A stretch of DNA of 64,000 nt from Streptomyces blattellae (GCF_009709555.1 NZ_WJBG01000130.1:90676-154675); one strand, 5' to 3'; shown: positions 55,346 to 64,000, numbered from the stretch's first letter. Numbers and translations: made by a program. The notes: generated from the sequence alone by a model not told the origin.

Positions 55346-56083
55346 GTGAAGGTCGTGACGACCGGCCGGATCCACTCCTGGGACCTGTCCACCGGCGTGG
55401 ACGGTCCCGGGACCCGGTTCGTCCTCTTCCTCAGCGGCTGCCCACTGCGCTGCCTGTACTGCGCCAACCCGGACACCTGGCACATGCGCGACGGCCGGGA
55501 GGTCACGGTGGATGAGGTGATGGCGGAGATCGAGAAGTACCGGGGCTTCGTCACCACGGCCCGAGGAGGGGTGACCCTCACGGGCGGGGAAGCGCTCCTT
55601 CAGCCCGCCTTCACCGCGGCGGTCCTGCGCCGCTGCAAGGAAGCCGGGCTGCACACCGCCCTCGACACCTCCGGCTTCCTCGGCGCCCGCGCCACGGACG
55701 GCCTCCTCGCCGACACCGACCTGGTGCTCCTGGACATCAAGTCCTTCGACGTCGACACCTACCGCAAGCTGACCGGCGGCGAACTCACCCCCACCTTGAA
55801 CTTCGCCACCCGCCTGGACCGGCTCGGCATCCCGATGTGGATCCGCTACGTCCTGGTCCCCGGCTGGACCGACGACCCGGCGGCCGTGGACGGACTCGCC
55901 GCCTTCCTGGCCGGGCTGAGCAGCGTCGACCGCGTGGACGTCCTGCCCTTCCACAAGCTCGGCACCCACAAGTACGACGCCCTCGGCATCGACTTCCCGC
56001 TGCGCGACACACCCGTACCCGACCTGGAGATGGTCGACCGGGTACGCGAGCGGTTCCGGGAGCACGGGCTGCGGGCTCTGTGA
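55346..56083 (+). CDS. pflA: Pyruvate formate-lyase activating enzyme (radical SAM)
   Basis: A 245-residue radical-SAM protein. The CxxxCxxC [4Fe-4S] motif is in LSGCPLRCLYCANPDTW. The SAM-binding GGE is in GVTLTGGEALLQPAFTAAVL. Other family features are ALDTSGFL, LLDIKSFD and LPFHKLGTHKYDALG. It installs the glycyl radical on PflB. GTG 55346 is preferred because AAGGAG lies six bases upstream; GTG 55331, overlapping the pflB stop region, is also open. The gene pair appears complete, with no formate channel or dehydrogenase nearby. Confidence 0.95.
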   Translation: MKVVTTGRIHSWDLSTGVDGPGTRFVLFLSGCPLRCLYCANPDTWHMRDGREVTVDEVMAEIEKYRGFVTTARGGVTLTGGEALLQPAFTAAVLRRCKEAGLHTALDTSGFLGARATDGLLADTDLVLLDIKSFDVDTYRKLTGGELTPTLNFATRLDRLGIPMWIRYVLVPGWTDDPAAVDGLAAFLAGLSSVDRVDVLPFHKLGTHKYDALGIDFPLRDTPVPDLEMVDRVRERFREHGLRAL

Positions 56084-56304
56084 AGCGGCAACGCGCACCC
56101 GGCCAGGGAAAGATCTCCGCGGTCAGCGAGCAGCCCGGTCCCGATACCCCGATCCGGGTCTTCCTGCACGATCTGCTGGACGACGAGCCGGACATCAGTA
56201 GCTGGCCTGTCTCGGCGGTCAGCGGAAGGAGGATGAGCCGGACGGGCCGCCCGGTCTGACCGACCGGGAGCGGCACGACCACGGGCCGCGCTCGCTGGGA
56301 AGTC

Positions 56305-56339
56305 GGGCCGAACGGGCCCTGGAAAGGGCACAGCGGCCC
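56305..56339. promoter_or_regulatory. DevR/OsdR-like sites upstream of USP gene
   Basis: GGGCCGAACGGGCCC at 56305-56319 and GGGCACAGCGGCCC at 56326-56339, 75-110 bp upstream of the USP start. The 220 bp between pflA and these sites has no recognisable gene. Confidence 0.55.
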
Positions 56340-56412
56340 CTGCTCACCAGGCCGTTGCCGCACGAAGCTGCAAGTGAGCAGCCGGCCGGATCCCGCACAG
56401 GAGGTGCGCACC

Positions 56413-57321
56413 ATGCTTCGGCACGTCACCGCAGGAGTCGACGGATCGGCGGAGAGTCTGGCAGCGGCCCACTGGGCGGCCCGGGAGGCCCTGCGCCGGG
56501 GAGTCTCGCTGAGGATCGCGCACGCATGGCAGTGGCACCCGCACCCGGCCGCCTCCGTTCCCATGGACAGGACCCAGCGCGAGTGGGCCGAGGAGACCCT
56601 GGACCGGACGGCGGCCGGCGTCCGTGCCGCGCACCCGGGGCTGCGAGTCGTCGACCAACTGGTGTCCGACTCCCCGACCGCCGCCGTTCTCGCGGCGGCC
56701 GGGGACGCGGAGTTGCTGGTACTCGGCTCCCGCGGCCTCAGCGGTGTCGCGGGGTTCGTGCTCGGCTCGGTGTCCCAGCGGGTCGTCGCCAGGTCCTCAC
56801 TTCCCGTGGTGCTCGTACGTGCCGGCGAGACCGCCGCCGGCGAGCACCTGCCGGCAGCGGACGGCATGTCGCCGGAGGAGATACCCGCGTCTCCGTACCG
56901 TGACGTCGTCCTCGGGCTGGACCCGCGACGCCCCTGCGACGAACTGATCGAGTTCGCCTTCGCGTCCGCCCGACGCTGCGGCGCCCCACTGCACGTGGTC
57001 CACGCGTTCCGCACCGCCGCGGCCGACGGCCCCGAGGGCCGTCTGGATCCGGCGTCCGGCCCTGAACTGCTCGCGGCGCATGAACGCACCGTCGTCGCGT
57101 CCCTCCGTCAATGGTGCGAGAAGTTCCCCGAGGTCTCCGTGACCGAGACCGTCGCCGAAGGGCGGGCAGCGACCGAACTGGTGCGCGCGTCGACCGGGGC
57201 CGCTCTGGTCGTCGTAGGGCGGCGCACACGGAACAGCCCCCTCGGTACCCACATCGGGCCTGTCACCCACGCGGTGCTGCACCACGTCGGCTGCCCCGTC
57301 GCCGTCGTACCGCACGCCTGA
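56413..57321 (+). CDS. Universal stress protein, tandem UspA domains
   Basis: A 302-residue USP. Domain 1: VTAGVDGSAESLAAAHWAAR and AELLVLGSRGLSGVAGFVLG, with an intact G-rich loop. Domain 2: DVVLGLDPRRPCDELIEFAF and ALVVVGRRTRNSPLGTHIGP. Closely related to the USPs at 7290 and 29694. The start is ATG 56413 with GGAGGTGCGCACC. Preceded by two regulatory palindromes. Confidence 0.93.
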   Translation: MLRHVTAGVDGSAESLAAAHWAAREALRRGVSLRIAHAWQWHPHPAASVPMDRTQREWAEETLDRTAAGVRAAHPGLRVVDQLVSDSPTAAVLAAAGDAELLVLGSRGLSGVAGFVLGSVSQRVVARSSLPVVLVRAGETAAGEHLPAADGMSPEEIPASPYRDVVLGLDPRRPCDELIEFAFASARRCGAPLHVVHAFRTAAADGPEGRLDPASGPELLAAHERTVVASLRQWCEKFPEVSVTETVAEGRAATELVRASTGAALVVVGRRTRNSPLGTHIGPVTHAVLHHVGCPVAVVPHA

Positions 57322-57391
57322 GGAAACGGCTCCCGCTGGCCCGCACGGTGACCGCGGACGGCGCGAAACCCAGTGTGCGCAGCAGCCCCAA

Positions 57392-57429
57392 GGGCCGGGC
57401 GGGTCCCTGGCGTTGGGACCAATGGGTCC
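57392..57429. promoter_or_regulatory. Variant palindromes upstream of permease remnant
   Basis: GGGCCGGGCGGGTCCC at 57392-57407 and GGGACCAATGGGTCC at 57415-57429. Spacing differs from the 14-bp consensus, so binding by the same regulator is uncertain. Confidence 0.4.
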
Positions 57430-57526
57430 GGCAGGGGACCTGTGGCCGCTCACCTTGATCGGGTCCGGGCAGAAGGATCGTTCATGGAACCACCTTCCGC
57501 ACCGCCCCGCACCAGGGAGCACAGGC

Positions 57527-58686
57527 ATGTCCAGGACCCCACAGAGCGAAGCAGAACCCGCTCCCCCAGCGGCACTCGGCCGGCGCTCATCGCGCTGGTC
57601 GGCCTCTGGATCCCCGCCGCGATCAACCTCACCGGCGTACGCAACACCGGCGCCTTCCAGGTGATCACCACCGTGCTGAAGTTCATCCCGCTGATCTTCA
57701 TGGCCACGATCGGGCTGCTGTTCATCGACCCGGACAACTTCGGCGCCTTCAACGCCAGCGGCCAGTCGGCACTGGGCGCGATCTCAGCCGCGGCGGCGAT
57801 CGCTCTGTTCAGCTACCTCGGGCTTGAGGCCGCGTCGGTGGTCGCCGGACGGGTTCGCGAGCCGCGGCGCAACGTGCCGCGCGCCACGGTGTACGGCACC
57901 CTCGCCTGCGCCGTGATCTACATCCTGGGCACCCTCGCGGTCTTCGGCACCGTCTCGCACGGCGAACTCGGCTCCTCCACCGCGCCGTTCACCGACGCCG
58001 CCAACAACATCGTCGGCGGCACCTGGGCCGGCGACGCCATCGCCGTGGCCGCCATCGTCTCCGGCATCGGCGCCCTCAACGGCTGGACGATGCTCTGCGC
58101 GGAGATGCCGTACGCCGCCGCCCGCGACGGGCTGTTCCCCGCGGCCTTCGCGAAGCTGCGCGGGGACAACGGCGTTCCGGTCTTCGGCATCGTCGCCTCG
58201 ACCGTGCTCGCCTCGCTGATCACGGTGTTCAGCTACACGCGCTTCGAGGACGTCTTCACCAAGATCGTGCTGCTGAGCGTCCTCACCGCCGTGATCCCGT
58301 ACCTGTTCTCCGCCGCCGCCCAGCTGTACTGGCTGCTCGTCCGCGGCCGGGACAGCCTCAGCCCCCGGCAGCTGACCCGGGACGTCACCGTCGCCGCGCT
58401 CGCGATGGCCTTCTCGTACTGGTCGATCCAGGGCAGCGGCTACCAGACCGTCTACTACGGCCTGTTCGTGCTGCTGCTCGGGCTGCCGGTCTACATGTGG
58501 CTGAAGCGTGACCGCGGTGAGTACGGCGAGACGGAGGGGTACGGCGCGACGGGCGCCGCGGAGCCCAAGGCCGACCGCGAGGAGCGGGCGCCGGAGACTT
58601 CGGCACCCGCACGGCGGAACTCCCGTGAGCTGCGCGCGGATCGAACCCGGCGTTCGCGCAAGAACCTCCCCCGCCGCCACGACTGA
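57527..58686 (+). pseudogene. Amino-acid permease (APC family) with N-terminal deletion and frameshift
   Basis: The native-looking start is ATG 57527 (MSRTPQSEAEPAPPAALG) after GGGAG, but that frame stops quickly. In the next frame the protein continues with the later two-thirds of an APC transporter: RPALIALVGLWIPAAINLTG, FSYLGLEAASVVAGRVREPR, GWTMLCAEMPYAAARDGLFP and KIVLLSVLTAVIPYLFSAAA. Roughly the first four helices are missing. An ATG at 57484 opens the long frame, giving 400 residues without the substrate-binding first helix. The relation to arginine/ornithine antiporters is suggested by the adjacent carbamate kinase. Confidence 0.7.
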
Positions 58687-58716
58687 CCGCCCCGCACGGC
58701 CCACCGCACGCGCCTC

Positions 58717-58863
58717 GGCTGGGAGCTGCTCGACTCCTTCGCCTGAACGAGTCCGAGGTCACCGACGAGGTGTTCTTCCTCGTCCGCCTCGATCGTCTTC
58801 GACCCGGCGGAGAACCGGCTGCACACCGTCAAGGCCGTGCTCGTCGCCACTCTGGAGGACTGA
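58717..58863 (+). pseudogene. C-terminal remnant of ornithine carbamoyltransferase (ArcB type)
   Basis: The short stretch reads WELLDSFA, then in adjacent frames NESEVTDEVF and SIVFDPAENRLHTVKAVLVA followed by TLED and a stop. The latter is the typical C-terminus of ornithine carbamoyltransferases (FDQAENRMHTIKAVMVATL). Only about 45 of some 335 residues remain, with one or two frameshifts. It is positioned directly before carbamate kinase, as in arc operons. Confidence 0.7.
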
Positions 58864-58866
58864 ACC

Positions 58867-59790
58867 ATGCGCATCGTCATCGCCCTCGGCGGCAACGCTC
58901 TCCTCCGCCGGGGTGAGCGCCCCGACGCCGCCGTCCAGCGGTCGAACATCGAACGGGTCGCCACCGCGATCGCCGCCCTCGCCCACGAACACGACATCGT
59001 CGTCACCCATGGCAACGGGCCGCAGATCGGGCTGCTCGCCGTCGAGAGCGCTGCCGACCCCACCCTGAGCGCCCCCTACCCGCTGGACCTGCTCGGCGCC
59101 CAGACCCAGGGCATGATCGGCTCCCTGCTGGTGCAGACCCTGCGCAACGCCCTGCCGGGACACCGGATCGCCGCCCTGGTCACCCACACCCTCGTACGCG
59201 CCGACGACCCGGCCTTCAGCAGGCCCACCAAGTTCGTCGGCCAGGTGTATCCACGAGACGCGGCACGCAAGCTCGCCCGCAGGCGCGGCTGGCGCATCAC
59301 CCACGACGCCACCGGCTGGCGCCGCGTCGTCCCTTCCCCGTCGCCGGAGCGCATCGTGGAGACCGACACGATCCACGATCTGCTCGAAACCGGCACACTC
59401 GTGATCTGCGCCGGCGGCGGAGGCGTCCCCGTGACCGCCGACGCCGACACCGGCGCTCTCAACGGGGTGGAGGCCGTGATCGACAAGGACCTCACCGCGG
59501 CCCTGCTCGCCGAGGACCTCAGGGCCGACTTCCTGCTCATCCTCACCGACGTCCCGAACATCTACGCCGGCTACGGCACCCCCGACCAGCGACCCGTCCT
59601 CGACGCCACCCCCGCCGGCCTGCGCCGCGGCGGCTTCCCCGACGGCTCGATGGGGCCCAAGACTGAAGCCGCCGCCCGGTTCGTCGAACGCACCGGGGGC
59701 CTCGCCGCGATCGGCGCCCTCGACGCGGCGTACGAGATCGTCCACGGCAGGTCGGGCACGCTCGTCCGCCCTGACCTACCCGTTGGATGA
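58867..59790 (+). CDS. arcC: Carbamate kinase
   Basis: A 307-residue amino-acid-kinase-fold enzyme: IVIALGGNALLRRGERPDAA, IVVTHGNGPQIGLLAVESAA, LGAQTQGMIGSLLVQTLRNA, VICAGGGGVPVTADADTGAL, EAVIDKDLTAALLAEDLRAD and FPDGSMGPKTEAAARFVERT are all present. In the arginine deiminase route it makes ATP from carbamoyl phosphate. Here the upstream carbamoyltransferase is only a remnant and arginine deiminase is absent from the window, so its carbamoyl phosphate source is unclear. The start is ATG 58867 with GGAGGACTGAACC. Confidence 0.95.
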   Translation: MRIVIALGGNALLRRGERPDAAVQRSNIERVATAIAALAHEHDIVVTHGNGPQIGLLAVESAADPTLSAPYPLDLLGAQTQGMIGSLLVQTLRNALPGHRIAALVTHTLVRADDPAFSRPTKFVGQVYPRDAARKLARRRGWRITHDATGWRRVVPSPSPERIVETDTIHDLLETGTLVICAGGGGVPVTADADTGALNGVEAVIDKDLTAALLAEDLRADFLLILTDVPNIYAGYGTPDQRPVLDATPAGLRRGGFPDGSMGPKTEAAARFVERTGGLAAIGALDAAYEIVHGRSGTLVRPDLPVG

Positions 59791-59815
59791 GTTCCGCAGG
59801 CCGAGTGGGCCCCGG

Positions 59816-60268
59816 TCAAGGGCCGGCCGTGGTGAGCCGGATGCCGGTGATCAGGTCCGGGCGGATACGGACCGCGTAGTCCATGGTCTGCTGCACCCAG
59901 GGGTGCAGCATCGCCTGGTAGCGGGCCAGCTCGTGCGGGTCGGTCACCAGGTCGGCATAGCCGGTGACCACCACGCTCCAACCGAGGTGTGTCTCCGGGT
60001 CGATGGCGTCCGCCTCGTAGGCCACGACCACGCCCGGGCCGCCGGCCTGCCGGGTGTGCCGGGTCAGGGCGGCTCCCTCGTGGGTGCGGATGACGATGTC
60101 ACCGCCGTCCAGAACGTGGTTGACCGGGCGGACGGTCGGCAAGGCGTGCCGGGTGAAGACGATCCGGCCCAGGGACACGCTGCCCAGCAGGCGCAGGGCC
60201 TCATCACGGTCGAGCTTGACGCTCCGGCGGGGCCCGGTCGGCACAGTATGAGCGTTGTCGATGGTCAT
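59816..60268 (-). CDS. Pyridoxamine-5'-phosphate-oxidase-fold protein
   Basis: A 150-residue split-barrel protein: ALRLLGSVSLGRIVFTRHAL, PTVRPVNHVLDGGDIVIRTH, GVVVAYEADAIDPETHLGWS and YAVRIRPDLITGIRL. It is a paralog of the protein at 31903 and the template for the remnant at 29461. The start is ATG 60268; the frame extends 36 codons upstream without homology. A perfect regulatory palindrome lies about 180 bp upstream. It converges with arcC, leaving 25 bp. Confidence 0.9.
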   Translation of the reverse strand: MTIDNAHTVPTGPRRSVKLDRDEALRLLGSVSLGRIVFTRHALPTVRPVNHVLDGGDIVIRTHEGAALTRHTRQAGGPGVVVAYEADAIDPETHLGWSVVVTGYADLVTDPHELARYQAMLHPWVQQTMDYAVRIRPDLITGIRLTTAGP

Positions 60269-60448
60269 GGCGGACTTCCGTGCGGCTCGGTCACTCACTG
60301 CCACTGCTGTGCGCCTCCGGTCTCGCACAGTGCGCGTCGTCCCTTCCGGACGCGAGCGGCTCCCGACCCTGGGCACTCGGCGAAGGCCGACACGCCGGGG
60401 GTCGGGGTCGATCAGGCCATTCCAACGGCGCCCGCTCCCTCACACCAG

Positions 60449-60462
60449 GGCCGTTCGGCCCT
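60449..60462. promoter_or_regulatory. DevR/OsdR-like palindrome GGGCCGTTCGGCCC
   Basis: A perfect copy between ppdK (which ends at 60488) and the leftward PNPOx-fold gene starting at 60268. Confidence 0.6.
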
Positions 60463-60487
60463 CATTCCACGTCCGGCCGACCGCATC

Positions 60488-63172
60488 TCACCTGCTGTCG
60501 CTGTCCTCGATGTCCGGCAGAGCCGCCCGGCCCGCCTCCAACCGCGCGATGGGCACGCGGAACGGGGAGCAGGAGACGTAGTCCAAGCCCGCCCCGTGGA
60601 AGAAGTGCACCGACTCCGGGTCTCCGCCGTGCTCGCCGCAGACTCCGATCTTCAGGTCGGGCCGTGCGGCGCGGCCCTCGGTCACGGCGATCTCCACCAG
60701 CCGGCCGACACCTTCGCGGTCGATCGTCTCGAACGGGGAGACCTTGAAGATGCCCTTGTCGAGGTAGGCGGAGAAGAACGCCGCCTCGACATCGTCACGT
60801 GAGAAGCCCCAGGTGGTCTGCGTGAGGTCGTTGGTTCCGAAGGAGAAGAACGCGGCCTCCCGCGCGATCCGGCCGGCCGTCAGCGCGGCCCTGGGCAGCT
60901 CGATCATCGTGCCTACCGGGCAGTCGACGCTGACGCCGGTCTCCCGGGAGACCTCGGCCAGAACCCGCTCCACTTCCGCGCGGACGATGTGGAGTTCCTC
61001 GACCGCGTCGATGAGCGGCACCATGATCTCGGCCTTGGGGTCCCCACCCGCCCGCTTGCGCTCCGCGACCGCTTCGGCGATGGCCCGTACCTGCATGGCG
61101 ACCAGTCCCGGGACCACCAGGCCCAGGCGTACGCCACGCAGGCCGAGCATCGGGTTCTCCTCGTGCATCCGGTTCACGGCCTCCAGCAGCTCCGCGTCGT
61201 GCGGGTCCGGCGCGTCGCCGTGCGCCTGGGTGCTGGCAACGCGCACCGCGAGTTCGGTGCGGTCCGGCAGGAACTCGTGCAGGGGCGGGTCGAGGAGCCG
61301 GATCGTCACCGGCAGGCCGTCCATCGCGGCGAGGATCTCGATGAAGTCCTGCCGCTGGAGCGGCAGCAGGCCGTCCAGGGCCCGGTCTCGCTCGGCGTCC
61401 GTGCGGGCCAGGATCATCGCCTCGACCAGCTTCCGGCGCTCGCCCAGGAACATGTGCTCGGTGCGGCACAGCCCGATGCCCTCGGCGCCGAACCGGCGGG
61501 CGCGAGCGGCGTCCTCGGGGGTGTCCGCGTTGGCCCGCACGCCCAGTCGCCGTACGGAGTCGGCCTGCCGCATGGCGCGGGCCACGGACTCGACCAGCCC
61601 GGCCGACTCCTCACCCTTCTCGAAGTACCGCATCACCGCCGAGTCGACCAGCGGCAGCGAGCCGATATGGACGGCGCCCTGCGAGCCGTCGACGGAGATG
61701 ACGGTGCCCTCCTCGACGGTGACGCCGTTGGCGGTGAACCGTCGCGCGGCGGGGTCGACGGCGAGTTCCTCGGCACCGCAGACGCACACCTTGCCCATGC
61801 CGCGGGCGACGACGGCCGCGTGACTGGTCTTGCCGCCACGGCTGGTCAGTACCGCCTGGGCGGCGACCATGCCGGGCAGGTCGTCGGGGTTGGTCTCCTG
61901 ACGTACGAGGACGACCTTCTCCCCCGCCGCGGCCCGCCGCACCGCCTCCGCGGAGTCGAAGACCGCGGCCCCCACGGCTGCCCCCGGCGAGGCCGGAAGG
62001 CCGTGCGCCAGGGGGGCACCGGCATCCGAGGTGTCGAAGCGGGGGAACATCAGCCGGGCGAGCCCTTCGCCGTTCACCCGGGCCAGCGCCTGGGCGGGGC
62101 TGATCAGGCCCTCGTCGACCAGTTCGGCGGCGATGGCGAACGCGGCCTCCGCTGTCCGCTTGCCGATCCGGGTCTGGAGCATCCACAACCTGCCGCGCTC
62201 GATGGTGAACTCGATGTCGCACAGGTCGCGGTAGTGGTTCTCCAAGGTCCGCATGTGCCCGCACAGCTGCCGGTACGACTCCGGGTCGAGCCGCTGAAGC
62301 TCGTCGAGGGAAACGGTGTTGCGGATACCGGCGACGACGTCCTCGCCCTGCGCGTTCGACAGATAGTCCCCGTAGCTGCCGGGCTGTCCGGTGGCCGGGT
62401 CGCGGGTGAAGGCGACGCCGCTGCCGGAGTCGGCGCCCAGGTTGCCGAAGACCATGGTCTGGACGTTGACGGCGGTGCCGAGGTCGTCCGGGATGTGCTC
62501 GCGCCTGCGGTAGACGCGGGCGCGCTCGCCGTTCCACGACTCGAAGACGGAGTGAACCGCCCGGCGCAGCTGCTCGGCCGGGTCCTGCGGGAAGTCCTCG
62601 CCGGTCTCCTGGCGGATCAGCCCCCGGTAGACGTCGACCAGTTCAGCGAGATCGGCCGCTCCCAGGTGCAGGTCGTCCGACGCGTTGCGCGTCTTCTTGA
62701 GGGTGTCGAGGGCGTTCTCGAAGAGCGCTCCGTCGACCCCCATCACCGTACTGCCGAACATCTGGACGAGTCGGCGGTACGAGTCCCAGGCGAAGCGCTC
62801 CTGCCCGGAGACCTTGGCCAGGCCCTGCACGGACTCGTCGTTCAGGCCGATGTCCAGGATCGTGTCCATCATGCCGGGCATGGAGAACCGCGCCCCGGAG
62901 CGCACGGACAGCAGCAGCGGATCGTCGGGCTGCCCGAGCCGACGACCGGCGGCCCGTTCCAGGGCGGCCAGGTGCTCGGCGATCTCCCGCGCGAGGCCGC
63001 CGGGCTCGGTGCCGGAGGCCAGGAAGGCCCGGCATGCCTCGGTGGTGACGGTGAAACCGGGCGGGACAGGCAGGCCCATCCGGGTCATCTCGGCGAGGTT
63101 GGCGCCCTTGCCGCCGAGGAGGCCGGCCATGTCCCGGCTGCCTTCGGCGAAGTCGTACACGTATTGGGGCAT
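60488..63172 (-). CDS. ppdK: Pyruvate, phosphate dikinase
   Basis: An 894-residue enzyme of normal length. The N-terminal ATP-grasp-like domain has LLGGKGANLAEMTRMGLPVP and PPGFTVTTEACRAFL. The swivelling phospho-His is in LTSRGGKTSHAAVVARGMGK. The PEP/pyruvate TIM barrel has EGIGLCRTEHMFL, SFGTNDLTQTTWGFSRDDVE and the catalytic Cys in KIGVCGEHGGDP. It interconverts PEP, AMP and PPi with pyruvate, ATP and Pi, useful for PPi-based energy saving or gluconeogenic refilling under hypoxia. The start is ATG 63172. A member of the homologous S. coelicolor island too. Confidence 0.95.
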   Translation of the reverse strand: MPQYVYDFAEGSRDMAGLLGGKGANLAEMTRMGLPVPPGFTVTTEACRAFLASGTEPGGLAREIAEHLAALERAAGRRLGQPDDPLLLSVRSGARFSMPGMMDTILDIGLNDESVQGLAKVSGQERFAWDSYRRLVQMFGSTVMGVDGALFENALDTLKKTRNASDDLHLGAADLAELVDVYRGLIRQETGEDFPQDPAEQLRRAVHSVFESWNGERARVYRRREHIPDDLGTAVNVQTMVFGNLGADSGSGVAFTRDPATGQPGSYGDYLSNAQGEDVVAGIRNTVSLDELQRLDPESYRQLCGHMRTLENHYRDLCDIEFTIERGRLWMLQTRIGKRTAEAAFAIAAELVDEGLISPAQALARVNGEGLARLMFPRFDTSDAGAPLAHGLPASPGAAVGAAVFDSAEAVRRAAAGEKVVLVRQETNPDDLPGMVAAQAVLTSRGGKTSHAAVVARGMGKVCVCGAEELAVDPAARRFTANGVTVEEGTVISVDGSQGAVHIGSLPLVDSAVMRYFEKGEESAGLVESVARAMRQADSVRRLGVRANADTPEDAARARRFGAEGIGLCRTEHMFLGERRKLVEAMILARTDAERDRALDGLLPLQRQDFIEILAAMDGLPVTIRLLDPPLHEFLPDRTELAVRVASTQAHGDAPDPHDAELLEAVNRMHEENPMLGLRGVRLGLVVPGLVAMQVRAIAEAVAERKRAGGDPKAEIMVPLIDAVEELHIVRAEVERVLAEVSRETGVSVDCPVGTMIELPRAALTAGRIAREAAFFSFGTNDLTQTTWGFSRDDVEAAFFSAYLDKGIFKVSPFETIDREGVGRLVEIAVTEGRAARPDLKIGVCGEHGGDPESVHFFHGAGLDYVSCSPFRVPIARLEAGRAALPDIEDSDSR

Positions 63173-63363
63173 GGCCTGAATTCCTGTTCTCTCGTCTTCT
63201 CTGACCTTGTCGTGCGTCGTGCCTCGTGCGCGTGATGCGTAGTGCGTTCCTTGCCCGGGTCAGTCACGTCCTGGTATTCCGTGCGCCGGAGGGCGGGCGT
63301 CCGACGCGCCCGGAAACAGACTCGGTCGGGTGCTGCTGCTCGGGGACGGTCCCGGACGTCCCG

Positions 63364-63377
63364 GGCCCGCGGTCCGG
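63364..63377. promoter_or_regulatory. Weak DevR/OsdR-like site GGGCCCGCGGTCCG
   Basis: One mismatch from GGGNCNNNNGNCCC, in the 212-bp gap upstream of leftward ppdK. The same gap has GGGACGGTCCC-type half-sites around 63344-63362. Confidence 0.3.
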
Positions 63378-63384
63378 TCGTCCC

Positions 63385-64000
63385 TCAGTCGTGGGGTACG
63401 ACGGCGACGGGCGCGGGGGCGTGGTGGATCACGCCGTGGGTGACGGGGCCGATGCGCATGCCGAGGGAGGGCCGGTGCGTCCTGCGGCCGACGACCACGA
63501 GTGCGGCGTTCCGGGCGGCCTGGAGGACCACTTGCCCGGCGGTCGCGAGGTCGGTCCTGTGGACCACCTCGACCTGCGGATAGCGCTCCTGCCACGGCGC
63601 AAGGGCTTCCAGCAGCTCCTTCTCGACCCGGGCCTCCACACTGCCGTCCTCGTCGCCCGTGACCACAGCCCTGTAAGCGAACACCGGTGGACGGCTCCAG
63701 GCGTGCACGACGCGCAGTGTGGCCCCACGGGCGGCTGCGGCGGTGAAGGCGAACTCCAGCAGTTCCTCGGCGGGTTGGTCCCGGTCCTGGATTCCGACGA
63801 CCACCTCGCCGCCGTCTTCGCCGGCCGCCTCGGCGCCCTCAGCGGCCCGGTGCTCTTCCGCGCGTACGAGCACCACGGGGATGGACGCCCGGGCCAGCAC
63901 ATGCTGTCCGACCGACCCGAGGAGGAAACCGGAGACAGCGCCGTGCCCACGCGAGCCCAGCACCAGCATCTCGGCGTCCTCCGCACTCTCCAGCAGCGCC
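63385..64000 (-). CDS. Universal stress protein, C-terminal part, truncated by window edge
   Basis: The leftward frame enters from the window end (ALLESAEDAEMLVLGSRGHG) and finishes at 63385. It shows the end of the first UspA domain (AVSGFLLGSVGQHVLARASI) and a full second domain (EVVVGIQDRDQPAEELLEFA; ALVVVGRRTHRPSLGMRIGP; ending APAPVAVVPHD). The N-terminus lies outside the window. It is upstream of ppdK in the same direction. Confidence 0.92.
   Translation of the reverse strand, partial: ALLESAEDAEMLVLGSRGHGAVSGFLLGSVGQHVLARASIPVVLVRAEEHRAAEGAEAAGEDGGEVVVGIQDRDQPAEELLEFAFTAAAARGATLRVVHAWSRPPVFAYRAVVTGDEDGSVEARVEKELLEALAPWQERYPQVEVVHRTDLATAGQVVLQAARNAALVVVGRRTHRPSLGMRIGPVTHGVIHHAPAPVAVVPHD

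Noticed and set aside
56084..56259. Short peptide frame after pflA
   Set aside because: No clear start codon with ribosome site and no family resemblance.
57484..58686. Functional permease from ATG 57484
   Set aside because: The first helices that form the APC substrate site are absent, and the native-looking start lies in another frame.

Overview
The window is very GC-rich DNA with almost complete coding occupancy, GTG/TTG starts and actinobacterial gene families. Gene content and arrangement point to a Streptomyces (or close relative) chromosome, specifically an oxygen-limitation/dormancy island like the OsdR/DevR-type regulons of Streptomyces and the DosR regulon of Mycobacterium. No rRNA, tRNA, CRISPR array or transposase was seen.

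Layout. 1-8.3 kb: universal stress proteins (USPs), OsmC and Hsp20 proteins, a spore-germination-type lipoprotein, a sugar-ABC ATPase and decayed genes. 8.3-12.8 kb: a four-gene operon for a pyruvate:ferredoxin-type 2-oxoacid oxidoreductase (gamma, alpha, beta) plus a GltD-like flavin/iron-sulfur protein. 12.8-18.8 kb: a sulfane-sulfur module (CstR-like repressor, DUF302 protein, TauE permease, rhodaneses, persulfide dioxygenase fusion, sulfide:quinone reductase) with five ATACCC-type palindromes. 18.8-21.9 kb: an OmpR-type two-component system and a DUF2202 protein. 22-29.2 kb: a collinear set of GAF-domain regulator, aldehyde dehydrogenase, DUF779 protein, alcohol dehydrogenase and three-subunit proton-translocating transhydrogenase. 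29.4-43.4 kb: the dormancy core (five USPs, three pyridoxamine-oxidase-fold proteins including two fused to XRE HTH domains, two zinc alcohol dehydrogenases, STAS protein, Acg-like nitroreductase, Rv1733c-like membrane protein, channel-like protein) with many gene remnants. 43.5-52.4 kb: narK remnant, oleate hydratase, and cydA-cydB-cydDC for cytochrome bd. 52.4-64 kb: ribosome-hibernation-factor remnant, pyruvate formate-lyase and its activase, USP, a decayed arginine-deiminase-type locus retaining carbamate kinase, a pyridoxamine-oxidase-fold protein, pyruvate phosphate dikinase and a final USP cut by the window edge.

How it works together. A 14-bp palindrome of the form GGGNCNNNNGNCCC (best copies GGGCCGNNCGGCCC) lies in front of most stress and anaerobic genes, so one DevR-like regulator, not encoded here, probably switches the set on when respiration fails. 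The induced set would keep a high-affinity oxidase (bd), make acetyl-CoA from pyruvate by two oxygen-sensitive routes (PFL and POR), move carbon between pyruvate and PEP (PPDK), dispose of reductant through alcohol and aldehyde dehydrogenases, and protect proteins. The sulfur module appears to be under a separate persulfide-responsive CstR circuit. The many pseudogenes (narK, ArcB/ArcD types, HPF, beta-CASP, ABC exporter, CBS, sensor kinase) suggest that a once larger anaerobic island is eroding here.
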